The notes under the pieces are model-generated. The model had not been told where the DNA came from. It did no database searches and saw nothing but the letters and a program-made list of their open reading frames with translations. Both the position numbers and the translations under genes were made by a program. From assembly GCF_963169125.1 (NCBI RefSeq), contig NC_084802.1, positions 40,756,607 to 40,820,606 on the forward strand: a stretch of DNA of 64,000 bases. Reading direction: 5' to 3'. This document shows positions 22,813 through 34,772 of this stretch, piece by piece (position 1 is the stretch's first letter; every line of letters starts with the position of its first letter). Origin of the DNA: Humulus lupulus. Lineage: Eukaryota; Streptophyta; Magnoliopsida; Rosales; Cannabaceae.

Positions 22813-24529
22813 TTTATTCAAATTTTTATGTCACAAACCATATTTTTGTCTTATTTTCAGGAACACATTATTCAAGAAAAGAAATAAATGCGAAAGAGAA
22901 ACAAGAAAATGATTGCAGATTGGTTGACCACGAAATAACTGACATGGAATTTAGTTTTTTATTTTCAACTTTGTATTAAGTTTCTTTCTTTAAATTAGTT
23001 CTAGAATTCTTTCTAGAAACTATATTTTAAATTCCTTTATTTGATGAGTGAACAAGTTTAACATTTCTTTTGAATAATAAATTCAAATGTTATTTTAAAA
23101 ATATATCTGTTCCACCTGTTTCATCAATGAGTATAAATGATAATTATGAATTATTTATTATTGTGCAAATCATAGATTTAATAAATAAGACATATTATTC
23201 CAACCATAATTAAGTGAAACATATATGTTAATTATTTTTTAGATTGGTTTATAATTAATTAGACACATAAAACAAATAAAAGACAGTCTTTTATTAGAAC
23301 CATTCATTAGTTCTCTCCCTGTTTATATAGTCTTTTAATTAAAGTTAACCAAAAGACCTTTCTAATAAAGGCTCAAAAATCACATAATCATTTAGCTAAT
23401 ATATAGATATATATGTTGAATCTTTTAATGTTCAAAGCTAAAAGAGATAATAAATAGTACGTCAATATTGATTTACATTTATTTAAGATGTGTTTATTTT
23501 TTGTTGAAAGCAAAGAAAATTTCTAGAAATTTTCGTGCAACATTCAAAGTAAAGTCACTTAAGGACTTGTTTGATCTGATAAAAAGAAGTCTAAACTCGA
23601 ATTTGGAATTCAAGTAATTTGCATGTGAACTTGGAATTCAAACTCAACTCACATACAGCTAGAATGCTAAAGCAACATTAGTATTTTGGAAATGGAATAT
23701 AATCATATTATATAAGATTAAATAGATAACAAGTAATCATTATCATCTTTATTATTTCTATAATTTTAATACTTGTTATACTCAATACATGTTTGATTGT
23801 ACAACATCAAAGACTTAAAAGTTGGGATTCACAAGTGGTTATGTGAATAAATTGAAAATTTTCCATGAAGTCATTTAGTGAAACAATTTAATAATCATAA
23901 TAGATTATAAAAGAGTTTGTATCTCTTAAATGCTACTTCAATGAAGCATGATTATTATAATAACTATATTTTTCTAGTTAACTTGTACTAGAAATAATGA
24001 CTACAAGTCAAGTAAGCAAGTTATTGATAATTAACAATGATAAAACCAACGAATATCACAAATTTTGTAAAGCATTATCGTAGTGGGAGCGTTATTTAAT
24101 AACTACTCCGTTACAAACATAAAGTTTAGTTAATTGTGTGTAACACAATTTAACTATATTTCATTCACATGCTAGTATGAAATGAAAAGGATTTTACAGA
24201 AAAAATGGTTGAAACGCCATGAATGTAGTAATGGAATTTGGAATTCTATGACATCTGGATTCTTGAACATCCAACTAAAGTTCATTAAACTTCAATTTGA
24301 AACATGATATTCAAGATGAAGAGGAGAACAGAGGAAAATACATAATTGTCAAAGTAAGGTTAATAGCCTAAGGCTATAAATAGAAAGAAGAATTTATTAC
24401 TTGAATAAATACCTTATTGTAACCAAGCTTAAATATGTTTACATACTCTTATCCATTGCTTTATGCATGGATTATGAGATTAATTTAAATGGATGTCTAA
24501 GAAGTCTTTACTGAATGACTAACATGACA

Positions 24530-25564
24530 AAACCATTTGAAGATCTCAACCAGAAAGATTCTATTGTGATTCTTGTTCTTAATATTGATAACATTCTGAT
24601 CATTGGGAATGATGTAGAGAAATTATCAATAGAAAATAAATGGTTAGCTAAACATTTCTAAATATTAGATTTAGAAAAGCCAAGAATGTTCTATACATTC
24701 AAGTCTATAGAGATTGAAAGAACAAATTTTTGGCACTGTCTCAAGCGACTTATATAGATAAGAAGTTTAAATACTTTAGTTTAAAAAAATCCAAGAAATA
24801 ATTTTTTGCCTTCCCGGTCAGGAGGATGTATTATCTAAATAATAATGTCCATTTATTCCTTTACTAGAAAAGAAGGACATGAGATAATATTCCTACAACT
24901 CAGTGATGGACTGTTTAGTGTATCGAATGTTATGACTACGAATTAACATTTGGGAATAGTCAACAGTTGTCAATCCAATGATGGATTGAGTCATTGAATT
25001 GTTATAAGGACTTAATTTTGAGTATCATGAATATAATGGAGATTATATGTTTGTGTATTTAGGAAGTGACCTAAATTCGAAAAGATGAACTAATTCTAAA
25101 CCAGATAGAAATCTTCAATGATTGACATCAGAATCAGTTTCCATAACTGTGGAGGAAACACATTAACCTGGAAATGTATTGGACATTTCAGATTTATATG
25201 TTTCACCATAGAAGCCGAAATGTAACAGCTTCAGGCAGTTAAATAGACTATTTGATTTACTTGAGTTCTTTGCCATTCTAGAAAGTGTTTCACATTAGAA
25301 TAAACTACTAGTATCTTATTGTGAAAGCAATGGAGATACAACTATTCTAGAAGAACTAAACATCATGAGAGGGGATATCACATGAAATGAAGTATCATTT
25401 AATTCAAGATAATTTTACATAATTGATGTAATGATTTTGAAGATAACTTCAAAACAGTTTCTTACACAACTGTTAACAAAGACTTTGTTAGGAAAATTCG
25501 TTCAGAAGAATGTGATTGCCACATTGAAAGAGATGCCTCAATTTGATTTAGGGCAAGTGGGAGA
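24530..25564 (+). pseudogene. copia RT C-terminus and RNase H remnant with polypurine tract
   Basis: Around 24570 NIDNILIIGNDVEKLSIENKWLAKHF corresponds to the copia DDILLIGND region and thumb, with the second catalytic Asp changed to Asn. It continues as LDLEKPRMFYTFKSIEIER. Weaker traces of the GFLPxRHG, tether and RNase H segments follow with stops and frameshifts. The end reads to FDLGQVGDC at about 25540. AAGTGGGAGA at 25555-25564 is the polypurine tract that primes plus-strand DNA synthesis next to the LTR. Confidence 0.72.
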
Positions 25565-25565
25565 T

Positions 25566-27750
25566 TGTTGGGAATAATGCTCTAAAAGAAATTGTAATTG
25601 ACAAATGTTTTACTTGAAATAAATAATTGAATTGAATTATTATATATATAGACTATGTCTGATAATATGTTGATAATATTAAGTAAATATTAGAAAATTC
25701 TAAAGTTTATCTATGTGATCTTAATCTCATATTAGTATGAGATGATCGAGATTAAGATAATAAACTTACAACAGATCGCAGTAAAATAAAGTTATTGAAT
25801 CTTTAGATTAATTACTGCTAGTAGGGTTCACTAGCATTATGAATACAAATGACCTAGATCCAGGTCACTAGTGTAGTAGGAGACTTTAGTGAAGGTACTT
25901 TATATATAGTGATATATAAAACTAGATCATATGTGATTTGTTAAAACTAGTTTAAACATCATTTCATAGTATTAATCAAACACATCCAACGATGATCATA
26001 TACACGATGATCTTAATCCTGAGGTTACTATGAACTCCTATATATGTCATCTAATCCTTTAATTCATGCGTTAAGGTTTATCAAAATGATTAGGTTAAGA
26101 ACAATTATTTTGGGGACTCAATGATATATATGGCTGGGGACATAGTTTAACAAATATGGAATCTATACCTTCTTATAGATTGAATAACGGTTCTCTATTA
26201 GGTTGACTTTTGGAATTGAAAAGGTTATGAGCGCTGACGTCGCAAACTTGTTGTGACACAACCTTCACTAATAAAGTCAATGGTACTCTAGGAACAAGAT
26301 ATAGTTAAAAAGGGAAAAACGATAATTTTGTTCCCTTTTAATTATGAACCATTAATAGAGGATTAACGTTGTATGTAATGATTATGTCAATGGACACTTT
26401 ATTCTTTAATAAAGTACTCTGTAAATATATGTCTATAATTATCAAGAGTTCATTCTCATATTTATAGTGGAGTAATCATGAGATTAATAAATATGATTAT
26501 TTAATCAAAGAGTTTTGATTAATAATCTAATATTTATTGGAGCTTGATATTATGGGTCCATAAGTCCCGAGGGTGGCTCTAGGAACACCATATCAATGTA
26601 AGAGTTAAGACAAGAGTAAAACTATAATTTGGAAATTTGAGAAGAATTTTATTCTTTAGGTCAAGTATACAATTATATGATAATTGAGATTGAATAATTA
26701 ATTTGGAATAAATTATTAAATTTTTGAAAATATGTTTATTACTTTAACTATATAATTTCGAAATATATAAATAAATTAATTAATTTTCAAAAAATAGTTT
26801 TTGATTTATTGAATTTTAAAAGATGATGATAATAATGATCATCAATTTGAATTTTGAATTTTAAATTTTAAATTTTAAATATGGTTGTAATCTTTTCCTT
26901 AAAAAGATAATATCATATTTTGTGGAATGATTGATTTTAGTTAAATAAATAAAAGAAAAATGCAATATCCCTGAAAAAGGGACTGTGGCATGTGTGTAGC
27001 AGTATACAGATAATGTATCTGTGATGTTTTTATTTTATTTTTTTATTTAATTAAAATTTTGAAAATAGATATATTCAAATTTGGTAAGTTAGATATTTAC
27101 CTAAATCAATTCCTATATTCATTATGATATTATTATTGTTATTATATTACTATTATTATTAGGAATAATAAGGTAATACATAATCTCTCTCTCTCTCACT
27201 CTATATATATATTATAGAAATAACAAGAAGGAAAATATACAAGTCAGGGAGAATTCAGAAAAGTTTCAGAATTTGTTAGACAAGAAATTGTCTTTTTTTT
27301 CTTCTTCTTTTGTTCTAACATTTCAAGCCATAATCCAAGTTCTCATGTGTTGAGATATACTTGTGATTTCTAAATTACAAACCCATGTTCTTTATGTGCC
27401 CACACACATATTTTGAGGTGTAGAGAACACTCTGGAAGATCGTGGTTTGAGTACTCAAAATGTTGGATAGGAAGATCGATATATATATACGAAAAGACTC
27501 AAGGACACTTGATAGGCTTCAAGAGGTAAATATTTGTGTTCTTGAATATTTGTGTATGTGATGATATTATATATATGTGTGTGTATATTTATATATTTGT
27601 TGCATGATTAATAATATTGTATATTAATGTTTCTGTCTGGATATTTTTCTTGAGCATATAAACTGTTTATATGAGAGATGGAAAGTTTTTTGTGTTATAA
27701 ACATTGGACCCACCACTCCCATTTCGTTGTGCACTCTGATTTTTTTTCCA
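25566..27750 (+). repeat. 3' LTR of the old copia element
   Basis: It starts TGTTGGGAATAATG immediately after the polypurine tract, a typical copia LTR start. It is AT-rich, with (CT)n/(TA)n at 27185-27215 and a conserved tail (tgtgcccacacac, aggtgtagagaac, acacttgataggc). The right boundary is not a clean CA end: homology with the 5' copy continues to the fusion with antisense gag at about 27750. The natural LTR end is probably between 27530 and 27745. Confidence 0.65.
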
Positions 27751-28382
27751 ATAGGAGGATGCCTGATTGGAGAGGGAGGTTGTCTCTCGTTGTTCACAGT
27801 CGACCTTGGTGGTTCTGGGTTATGATTCCGGGCTTCTTGAGGGAGAACTTGGTTGTTCCTAGTGGGGACCGGAACTTCTCTCGGCTGGTTGGTTCGCGAG
27901 GGATTTCGAGATGGCACCTCGGAATGATTAATTCTAGCACTCGCTCTAGTTCCTGGTATTTGATTTTGTTTGGCTACCCTTGTCACAATGCTATCTCGTG
28001 GGTGTCCCCTAGCCCGGCGTAGCGGGGTCTGCGCTTCTATGGCTCTCCTCATCATCTCTTCATTTTGCCGCATTGCCTTAGCCAAACTTTCTCGCAACCT
28101 TCGATTATCCAACTCCACCATTGGCACATATCTCTCGGGATTATAGTAATCTTCGTTAGGTGGCCTTGACCCCTGGCCAAGTTCTCGTGGAGTCAATGAC
28201 ACACTCCCTTCGACATGACTTTCCTCATTCGTTGGTTGTTTGTCAGGCTGTTTGGGAGTTGCCTCCATTTGGGGAGTGTTTTCTTCGAGAATTCTGGGCA
28301 ATGGTGGACCATTCCCAGTCCCAGGAACGTTTCCAGTGGGTGCAGACATTGCTTGTTCAATTGGAAGGCATGGGAAGAACAT
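27750..28382 (-). pseudogene. antisense gypsy gag N-terminal region, copy B
   Basis: On the minus strand from 28382 there is an intact start (MFFPCLPIEQAMSAPTGN, possibly with the real start at the second Met), then ENTPQMEATPKQPDKQP, NEDYYNPERYVPMVELDNRRLRESLAKAMR and an Arg/Pro/Asn-rich basic region up to SPIRHPPIGKKI. The frame runs on to 27624 but beyond about 27750 it reads copia LTR sequence. The capsid, zinc knuckle and pol are gone. Its own 5' LTR (28416-29156) sits just upstream with a primer-like leader between, so this is a truncated 5' end of a minus-strand gypsy element. Confidence 0.8.
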
Positions 28383-28415
28383 AGTTGCTTAATGCTCTCA
28401 ACAAAAGCACGAAAT

Positions 28416-29156
28416 TGTTGACAACGCTTTTCTTCAACTAAAAATAAGAGCAACTAAGCAATATATACGATTCAATAAGAAAAGAAGAACAAAGATTTTA
28501 ATGTGGTTCAACAATTAAAATCTGCATACGTCCATGAGTTTCTTTTATTGAACTCTACATGAAAGCTTCAAGGAAGAGAAATTTCATAAAGTTTTTCTCA
28601 ATGCAAAATGGCCTTTGTTTACAAGTGACTACTCCCATACTATTTATAGGTATGGTTACCATAATTCTCCCTTAATCTTAGGGATATTATAAGATACTTT
28701 TATGGTCAAATCGAGATAATAGATCCTGTAGTATAAACACATTCAATCACATTTATTGCGAATAAATATCCCTAAACAATAGGGTTGATTACATAGTTTG
28801 GACTAAATCCCCTGATTATAGGGATTTCCAAATAGCATCCTTAGGCATTAACTTAACACGTCTTCGAGCTTTAATATTACTCCAACGTGCTTTCGAGATC
28901 ACACATAACTTCGAGCTCACCGTTCCAGTTGTTGCTACCTCCCTACTTGATTGGTCTTTCGGACTTTCGGACTCATCTTTTGGGGAAGACCATTGCTGCC
29001 TTCGAGCCTGTTACTCATGCTCAAGCACTGACCACATAGCTTTGGAATTGTGACAAATTGTACAAATATGATTTTAACAATTGTTAATTCCGAGCTTATA
29101 TTTTACGAGCCTACATTTCGAGGCTATTTATTTATTATCAAAATTTGGGTGTAACA
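28416..29156 (-). repeat. 5' LTR of the minus-strand gypsy element (copy 1)
   Basis: 741 bp bounded by TGTTGACAACG and GGTGTAACA. On the minus strand it starts TGTTACACCC. A minus-strand TATA box (CCTATAAATA) is at 28641-28650. The base run next to it on the gag side (minus strand ATTTCGTGCTTTTGTTGAGAG) resembles the leader after the LTR at 18708 (GTTTGGTGCTTTCATTGAGAG), suggesting the same kind of primer site. A near-identical LTR lies at 32823-33551. Confidence 0.82.
28641..28650 (-). promoter_or_regulatory. TATA box in minus-strand LTR copy 1
   Basis: The minus strand reads CCTATAAATA within U3 of the LTR 28416-29156. The same box is conserved in copy 2 at about 33048-33056. Confidence 0.5.
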
Positions 29157-29683
29157 TGTAAATTACAAGAGTGACTAAAATAGTCTATTAAAAGTCAATA
29201 GTCTATTAAAAGTCTTCATTTAAAAATTACCGTATAGTATACTAAATTAATTTTTATTAATAATCTATATGGTAAGGATGGTGTAATTATTAGCACAAAG
29301 AAAATGGAATTAGGAAAATAATATATAAAATTTCTAGGATAAATAAATAGAGACGAACCACCAAAAAATAATAAAATTGAAACTCACATAGATAGCGAGT
29401 AAAACAGATTACAAAATTAAAAATTGAGGAAAACGTGGTAATAAACTTAAAAGTCTAGATAATCAGTTTAATAATTTATCATATGACATAGTAAATGCTC
29501 TTAACAAACATCATGTCTAATTATTAAACGAGGAATATAATATTAGTTATAAGTTTATATCTAGTCAAATAACTTTATTAGAAAGTATTAAAAGTGACAT
29601 TTCCAAAAATAGAAATCAAACAGTCATAAATATTACTGATTATTAGTTGTCACCATTTTTCAAGCTTATAACATTATTAGACT
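29157..29683. other. AT-rich flank; first 120 bp repeated at 33552-33660
   Basis: 29157-29280 matches 33552-33660 (ATGTARATTACA.GAGTGACTAAAA, 'aaaaa.taccgt.tagta.actaaattaatttttattaataatctatatggtaa'), with an 18-bp internal duplication (CAATAGTCTATTAAAAGT) in the left copy. 29281-29683 has no clear gene. A plus-strand frame near 29480-29640 reads like coding text (NNLSYDIVNALNKHH, then NEEYNISYKFISSQITLLES) but has stops, so it may be an old element remnant. Confidence 0.55.
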
Positions 29684-29688
29684 ATAAT

Positions 29689-32083
29689 TGTAACGCCCTG
29701 GATAGCCAAGACCGTTACACTGTGTGTTTATAAAAGTGCCAGACTTGCTAATCAAGTCATTTAATTAAAAAAGTGTTACTAAAACTAAAATGGAGCTAGG
29801 GTTAAAAGATTTTGGTCGCAAAAACTCCACTTCTTACAAATAAACATTTTCTGTTTACACGGGATCCCAAAAATAATGAAATTAAACCATTTACAAAGAT
29901 TCAAGATTTAAATACAGTAATTAGCCATTCTAAGGCAAAATAGACTGTTAGGCATTCCTTGTCCTGATCCACTCCTCGGCCATGGCGACCGAACAACTGA
30001 CTATGTACATTCAGCCCCGCAGCTCTCCATCTCAGGATTGGTCCAACTTGCCCTTGCCTTTACCTGCACCACGTAGCACCCGTGAGCCAAGGCCCAGCAA
30101 GAAAACACAATAACATAGCATAAACAATCAACAGACAATCCAATATTTCATATCACATAAACATGTTCTCAACAGTTTAAGCATCCATGATAACCAAGTA
30201 TTCAGCATACCAAACATATCATCTCATATCAACAATCAGTTCACAAATGATAACTAGGGTTAGCGCCCTTAGGTCGCACCCTCTGTCTATCCCACTGACT
30301 TCGGCCCGCTTAAATCGAGCTCAATGAATATTATGCTGTCCTCGGCTACCAGTGGCCAAGCCGCGCCCTGTGCGCAAATATTGTATGCGGCACCCTTAGG
30401 TCGTTTATCACATGTCCCATGGCATAATACCATCTTTGACATTATACAAATATCGGGAGCACTTAGTCCCATCACAAACACATAACCGGGTGCAGTTTTC
30501 TTACCTTTAAATTCGCTAGCTTCGTTCACTTTGATCCTTGAGCACAATCCCTCTTGAGCCCTAGTGCACACCTAGTCACAACCATAGGTTAGAATCATCA
30601 CCAAACCTCAAGTCCAAAACCTAGTCTCGGGACCAATCCCGAGCCCTCGGGAAGCTCTAATTACACCAAACGGGATGGTGGAATCAAACCCCGAACCCCC
30701 GGGCAAAAACCCTTGAAAATAACCCAAAACCCTTTTCAGGAAATAGGGTAGCGCTACAGCGCTCTTTGGAGGGCACTACAGCGCTACAAGCAGAACCCAA
30801 AAACCCCCAGACAACCTGGCCTAGCGCTACAGCGCCCAAAGGCCAGAATCAGCAACCCTGCATTTTTCCTTCCTACGATTTTCCCGAGCCTAACCCTTCC
30901 AAACTTTTCCAATCTTCAACCAAACTTAAAAACAAGCTTATCAACATGCTCCACTCATTTCAAGCATCCCAAATACACATAACCCAATCACATCCATCCC
31001 TAAACATAGAATTCACCATAGTTGAACCTAGAGTTCAAAAACTCAACCAAACAACAAAACTTCAGAATTCAAGTGTCCAAGTTCAAAGTTTCTTACCTTT
31101 GCTGGATAAATTTAGTCTAGGTTGTCCTCCTCACAAGCTTGGCTTTCAATTCCTCAAAGCTCAGCTCCAATTTCCCTAGAATTCCCCCACCAAGTACAGC
31201 TTAGAAATCTTAGTTCAATCATCAAAACCAAAAACCAAAGTAAACCTCAAAGTCTTACCTCTACTGGATAGTTTGTTCTTGCTAAATCCCTGCCAATTCC
31301 TCCAGCCAGATCAAAGACCTTAACCTCAAGGTCCTGCTCTGATTCTCCCTAAGTTTCTGCCCAAAAAATCCTCAAGAGATGGTGAAAAAAGCTTGAACCG
31401 AGAGAGAGAAAAGAGTAGACTTCCAATCCCCTTTCTTTCCTTCTTTTTCTTTCTTTTTCCTTCCTTCAGACTTCTATTTCTTTCTACAAGTTCCACAAAA
31501 TAAAGCCTCAGTTATGCCTATCCTTTATAAGCCCAAATGACCACAATACCCTCCCCTTTAATTCTAACTCTTTTAATCCACCTAGGGGTATTTTGGTCAT
31601 TTCACCCAATTCCCGCTGATTCTTCGAGTGTTCTTAATATTTACCGCTTACTTCCCGACACTTAACTAATCACCAATTACATTCTTCAATGTCAAAATTA
31701 ATCCCAATATATTCTCTAATTTCCCATTTATACCCCTAAGCTCGCCCCGAGCCGGGTATAAATCCCCGCCGTGACTTTTTCGCTAAACCGCTCACTAGGA
31801 TCGTCTCGAATCACAGATCGCAAATATATCCACATAATAGTGTGGTCTCAACAATTTATCACATTTATATACAATTATGCCCTCAACGGGCCAAAGTTAC
31901 AATTATGCCCTTTCTAACCTAATCAGGGCCTACATGCATACTAATACACATAGTCATGCATCTCAAATATTCAAATAGCCATATAACATAGTTTTAGTCA
32001 TTAAATCACATATATTCCAATTATGCCCTCCTGACACACTAATCAAGGCCCTTAAGCCCTATTAGTAAATTTGGGTCGTTACA
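29689..32083 (-). mobile_element. solo LTR of the Tekay-like family, with 5-bp target duplication
   Basis: 2395 bp from TGTAACGCCC to GGGTCGTTACA, flanked by ATAAT at 29684-29688 and at 32084-32088. No element coding sequence adjoins it, so it is a solo LTR left by recombination between two LTRs. It is homologous to the LTR at 11816-14061 (start TGTAACGCCCTGGATAGCC; 'cacc..gtagcacccgtgagccaaggccca'; 'cctcggctaccagtggcc'; 'atgccctcctgacacactaatcaaggcc'). On the minus strand a TATA-like TTATAAAGG lies near 31523-31530. A GC-rich GCGCTACAGCGC repeat lies at 30750-30832. Confidence 0.95.
30750..30835. repeat. GCGCTACAGCGC motif repeats inside the solo LTR
   Basis: GCGCTACAGCGC occurs at about 30752 and 30823, and CACTACAGCGCTACA between them. 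Each is a short inverted repeat (GCGCT...AGCGC). It is CpG-rich compared with its surroundings. Confidence 0.6.
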
Positions 32084-32088
32084 ATAAT

Positions 32089-32330
32089 AGTTGAATATGT
32101 TATTATATGGATCGTATTTATTATACCATTAATTTTTAAGCTTACAATATAGTTGAATGTATTATTATATAGATCGTATTTATTATATTATTAATTTTTA
32201 AGCATACAATATAGTTGAATGTATTATTATATAGATCGTATTTATTATACCACCAATTTTCAAGCTTAAAATTCATTATTAGCCTACAGTAGTTGAATGT
32301 ATTATTATATAGATAATTAATTTTCAAGCT
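32089..32330. repeat. tandem repeat of about 62 bp, four units
   Basis: Units begin AGTTGAATRTRTTATTATAT at 32089, 32151, 32213 and 32291. Spacings are 62, 62 and 78 bp; the last carries an insertion. Each unit contains 'atagatcgtatttatta' and 'aattttYaagcttacaa'. The pre-insertion left flank of the solo LTR (29650-29688, 'tttttcaagcttataacattattagactataat') looks like part of one more unit, so the solo LTR's parent element inserted within the array. Confidence 0.85.
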
Positions 32331-32822
32331 TACAATTTTAAAAAGAAAGAAGTCAAGCTTTTATTAATTTTTAATAATATAAAATTAATTTATGAAAATA
32401 TATAAAAATAATATAATTAAAAAATATTTCTTATTAGATAAAAACAATAAAGAATCTTCTAATCATTGTCATACTTATCATATTTCTAGTTAAGATTGTG
32501 AAATAAATAAGTTAGCTACATCACAAAATCTTATACAAGATAAGATCTATTATATTATAAGAATATTAAAATGAAAATTTATAAAGATTAATAAAACTTT
32601 TAAACCTAGTCTTAAAGATCAAGGTCTCTATTTATTTTTTCACTTATTTTATCTATTTTTTCATGTAATTTTATTAATAATTCAATTATAGTATTAAGTT
32701 GATGGTTTCTAGCCTTATCTTGACCGGATGTAGCAGAAGAAATTGGATTATTTGTAAATTTTGATAGTTGTTATTATTTACTATTATTGGTATTTCTCTT
32801 TGATGACTGAAAAGCACGAAAC
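32331..32822. other. AT-rich sequence with a short coding-like stretch on the minus strand
   Basis: Mostly AT-rich. On the minus strand, about 32768-32612 is open for some 50 codons and reads QDKARNHQLNTIIELLIK and LHEKIDKISEKINRDLDL, a short helical, coiled-coil-like text, preceded by two stops. No family can be assigned. The right end (GAAAAGCACGAAAC) belongs to the leader of LTR copy 2. Confidence 0.3.
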
Positions 32823-33551
32823 TGTTGACGACGTTTTTCTTCAACTAAAAATAAGAGCAATTAAGCAATATATACGAATCAGTAAGAAAAGAAAAACAAA
32901 GATTTTAACGTGGTTCAACAATTAAAATCTGCATACGTCCACGGGTTGCTTTTATTGAACTCTACATGAAAGCTTCAAGGAAGAGAAATTTTAGAAAGTT
33001 TTTCTCAATGCAAAATGGCCTTTGTTTACAAGTGATTATTCCCATACTATTTATAGGTCTTGTTACCATAATTCTCCCTTAATCTTAGGGATATTATAAG
33101 ATACTTATCAGGTCAAAATCGGGATAACAAATCCTCCAGTATAAACTCAATCAATCACATTTATTGTGAATAAATATCCCTAAACAATAGGGTTGATTAC
33201 ACGGTTTGGACTAAATCCCCTGATTATAGGGATTTCCCAATAGCGTGCATTAACTTAACGTGTCTTCGAGCTTGAATATTACTCCAACATGCTTTCGAGA
33301 TCACACACGGCTTCGAGCTCACTGTTCCAGTTGTTGCTACCTCCCTACTTGATTGATCTTTCAGACTCATCTTTTGGGGAAGACCATTACTGCCTTCGAG
33401 CCTGCTACTCATGCTCGAGCGCTGATGACGTAGTTCTAGAATTTTGTGACAAATTGTACAAGTATGATGTTAACACATGTTAATCCCGAGCTTATATTTT
33501 ACAAGCCTACATTTTGAGGCTATTTATTTTTATTGAAATTTGGGTGTAACA
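32823..33551 (-). repeat. gypsy LTR, copy 2 (leader-truncated)
   Basis: 729 bp from TGTTGACGACG to GGGTGTAACA, closely related to 28416-29156 throughout (same TATA region near 33048-33056). On the minus strand only about a dozen bases of leader (GTTTCGTGCTTTTC) follow before unrelated DNA. The other side shares about 110 bp of flanking DNA with copy 1, so this is a duplicated chromosome segment rather than an independent insertion or a simple solo LTR. Confidence 0.8.
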
Positions 33552-34740
33552 ACATGTAGATTACATGAGTGACTAAAAAAGTCTATTAAAAGTTTTCATT
33601 TAAAAACTACCGTGTAGTACACTAAATTAATTTTTATTAATAATCTATATGGTAACTCATTAGCTTCTGAAATAAGCTTGAAGGTTATCAAAATGTATCT
33701 TAAATAATAATATGTCATATTATAATATAAAAATAACTAATTGATATATTAAAATGTCTACAAATGAGTTTTGGAGATAACTAAAATGTACTGAAATAAT
33801 ATATTCTAAAGATAAAGTTTTTAATAAAAAAAAAGATCAGTTGGTATCTTATTAGTATCGTAAGTAACCAAAATGTAACTTTTTACAACCCAGATAAAAA
33901 AAAAAAATTGGGAAGCGAAATTTTCTATATATATTTTTTCAAAATCTAGTATGGTATGCTGAAGTGACAGTGGTATTTGTATAAATATTTTGGTTAAATA
34001 TATTTTTGTAAATATTTTAGGATATGATTGGTTCGCGATTAAAAAACTGTATTTTTTAAAAGTGAGATTCTGAAATGAAAATCTGAATTTAGTGACTAAA
34101 AACATGTTTCTGAAAATGTAATTGGTTCAATGTCAGTAAACTGTTTTTGAGTTTTAAAAAACTGAATCTGTGATTGATATTAAATTTAAAAATATAACAG
34201 AAACTGAATACATAGGATTTTGGAAAAGAATTTCATAAAACTGAGAAAACGAGCTTTACTCGTTTTCAATTTTTCTTAACAAATTTTGGATACAGATTTG
34301 AATTTAATTTTTAAAAGCAATTTATCAATCAAAGATTATGATAGATCATACCAATTTCAAGTATTCAAAATCATAAAATTGTATCCTACTTGAATACCAA
34401 TCAAACCCTAAAATTCTAGGTATATAATAGTAAAATGTACCATACCAAATCAAATTTCGAGGCCACATCACATACAACATGCTATATAGTCTTGTCTTTA
34501 TTCAGAAGACAAAAAATAGCACATATATACACATATTAAATACTGAAAATCATAATATAAAATAAGAAAAAATTATCCAACCACCGAAAAAAGAATAATT
34601 TGTCTTGCGAAACAAAACAAGATATCGATTTAGGTGTAAATCGGTGGCAGACAACTTATTATTCATCAGCAGAAAGTTCACTCTCATCTCATCCCATCCA
34701 TTCCATACTATATATACTTGTTTTCTTATTTCATACCCTA
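33552..34740. other. AT-rich intergenic DNA, no gene seen
   Basis: 33552-33660 is the duplicated flank described at 29157. The remainder has frequent stops on both strands, A/T runs and no LTR or TIR boundaries that I could identify. Confidence 0.5.
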
Positions 34741-34741
34741 A

Positions 34742-34764
<23 letters not shown>
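34742..34764. repeat. (AT)n microsatellite
   Basis: An uninterrupted AT dinucleotide run of about 23 bp, followed by ATACATATA. Shorter AT-rich runs follow at 34860-34900. Confidence 0.9.

Positions 34765-34772
<8 letters not shown>

Larger units (their letters stand above)
22417..25564 (+). mobile_element. decayed internal region of a Ty1/copia element
   Basis: The left end encodes copia gag. Much of the middle has no readable frame. From about 24550 the reading is RT C-terminus and RNase H of a copia polymerase, and 25540-25564 is the C-terminus (FDLGQVGD-like) and polypurine tract directly before an LTR. The order gag ... RT-RH ... PPT ... LTR and the spacing of 3.1 kb show loss of protease, integrase and the RT N-terminus. 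This is the oldest-looking element in the window. Confidence 0.8.

Noticed and set aside
30766..31179. 137-codon ORF inside the solo LTR
   Set aside because: LTR sequence of C/A-rich composition; not conserved as a frame in the LTR 11816-14061.
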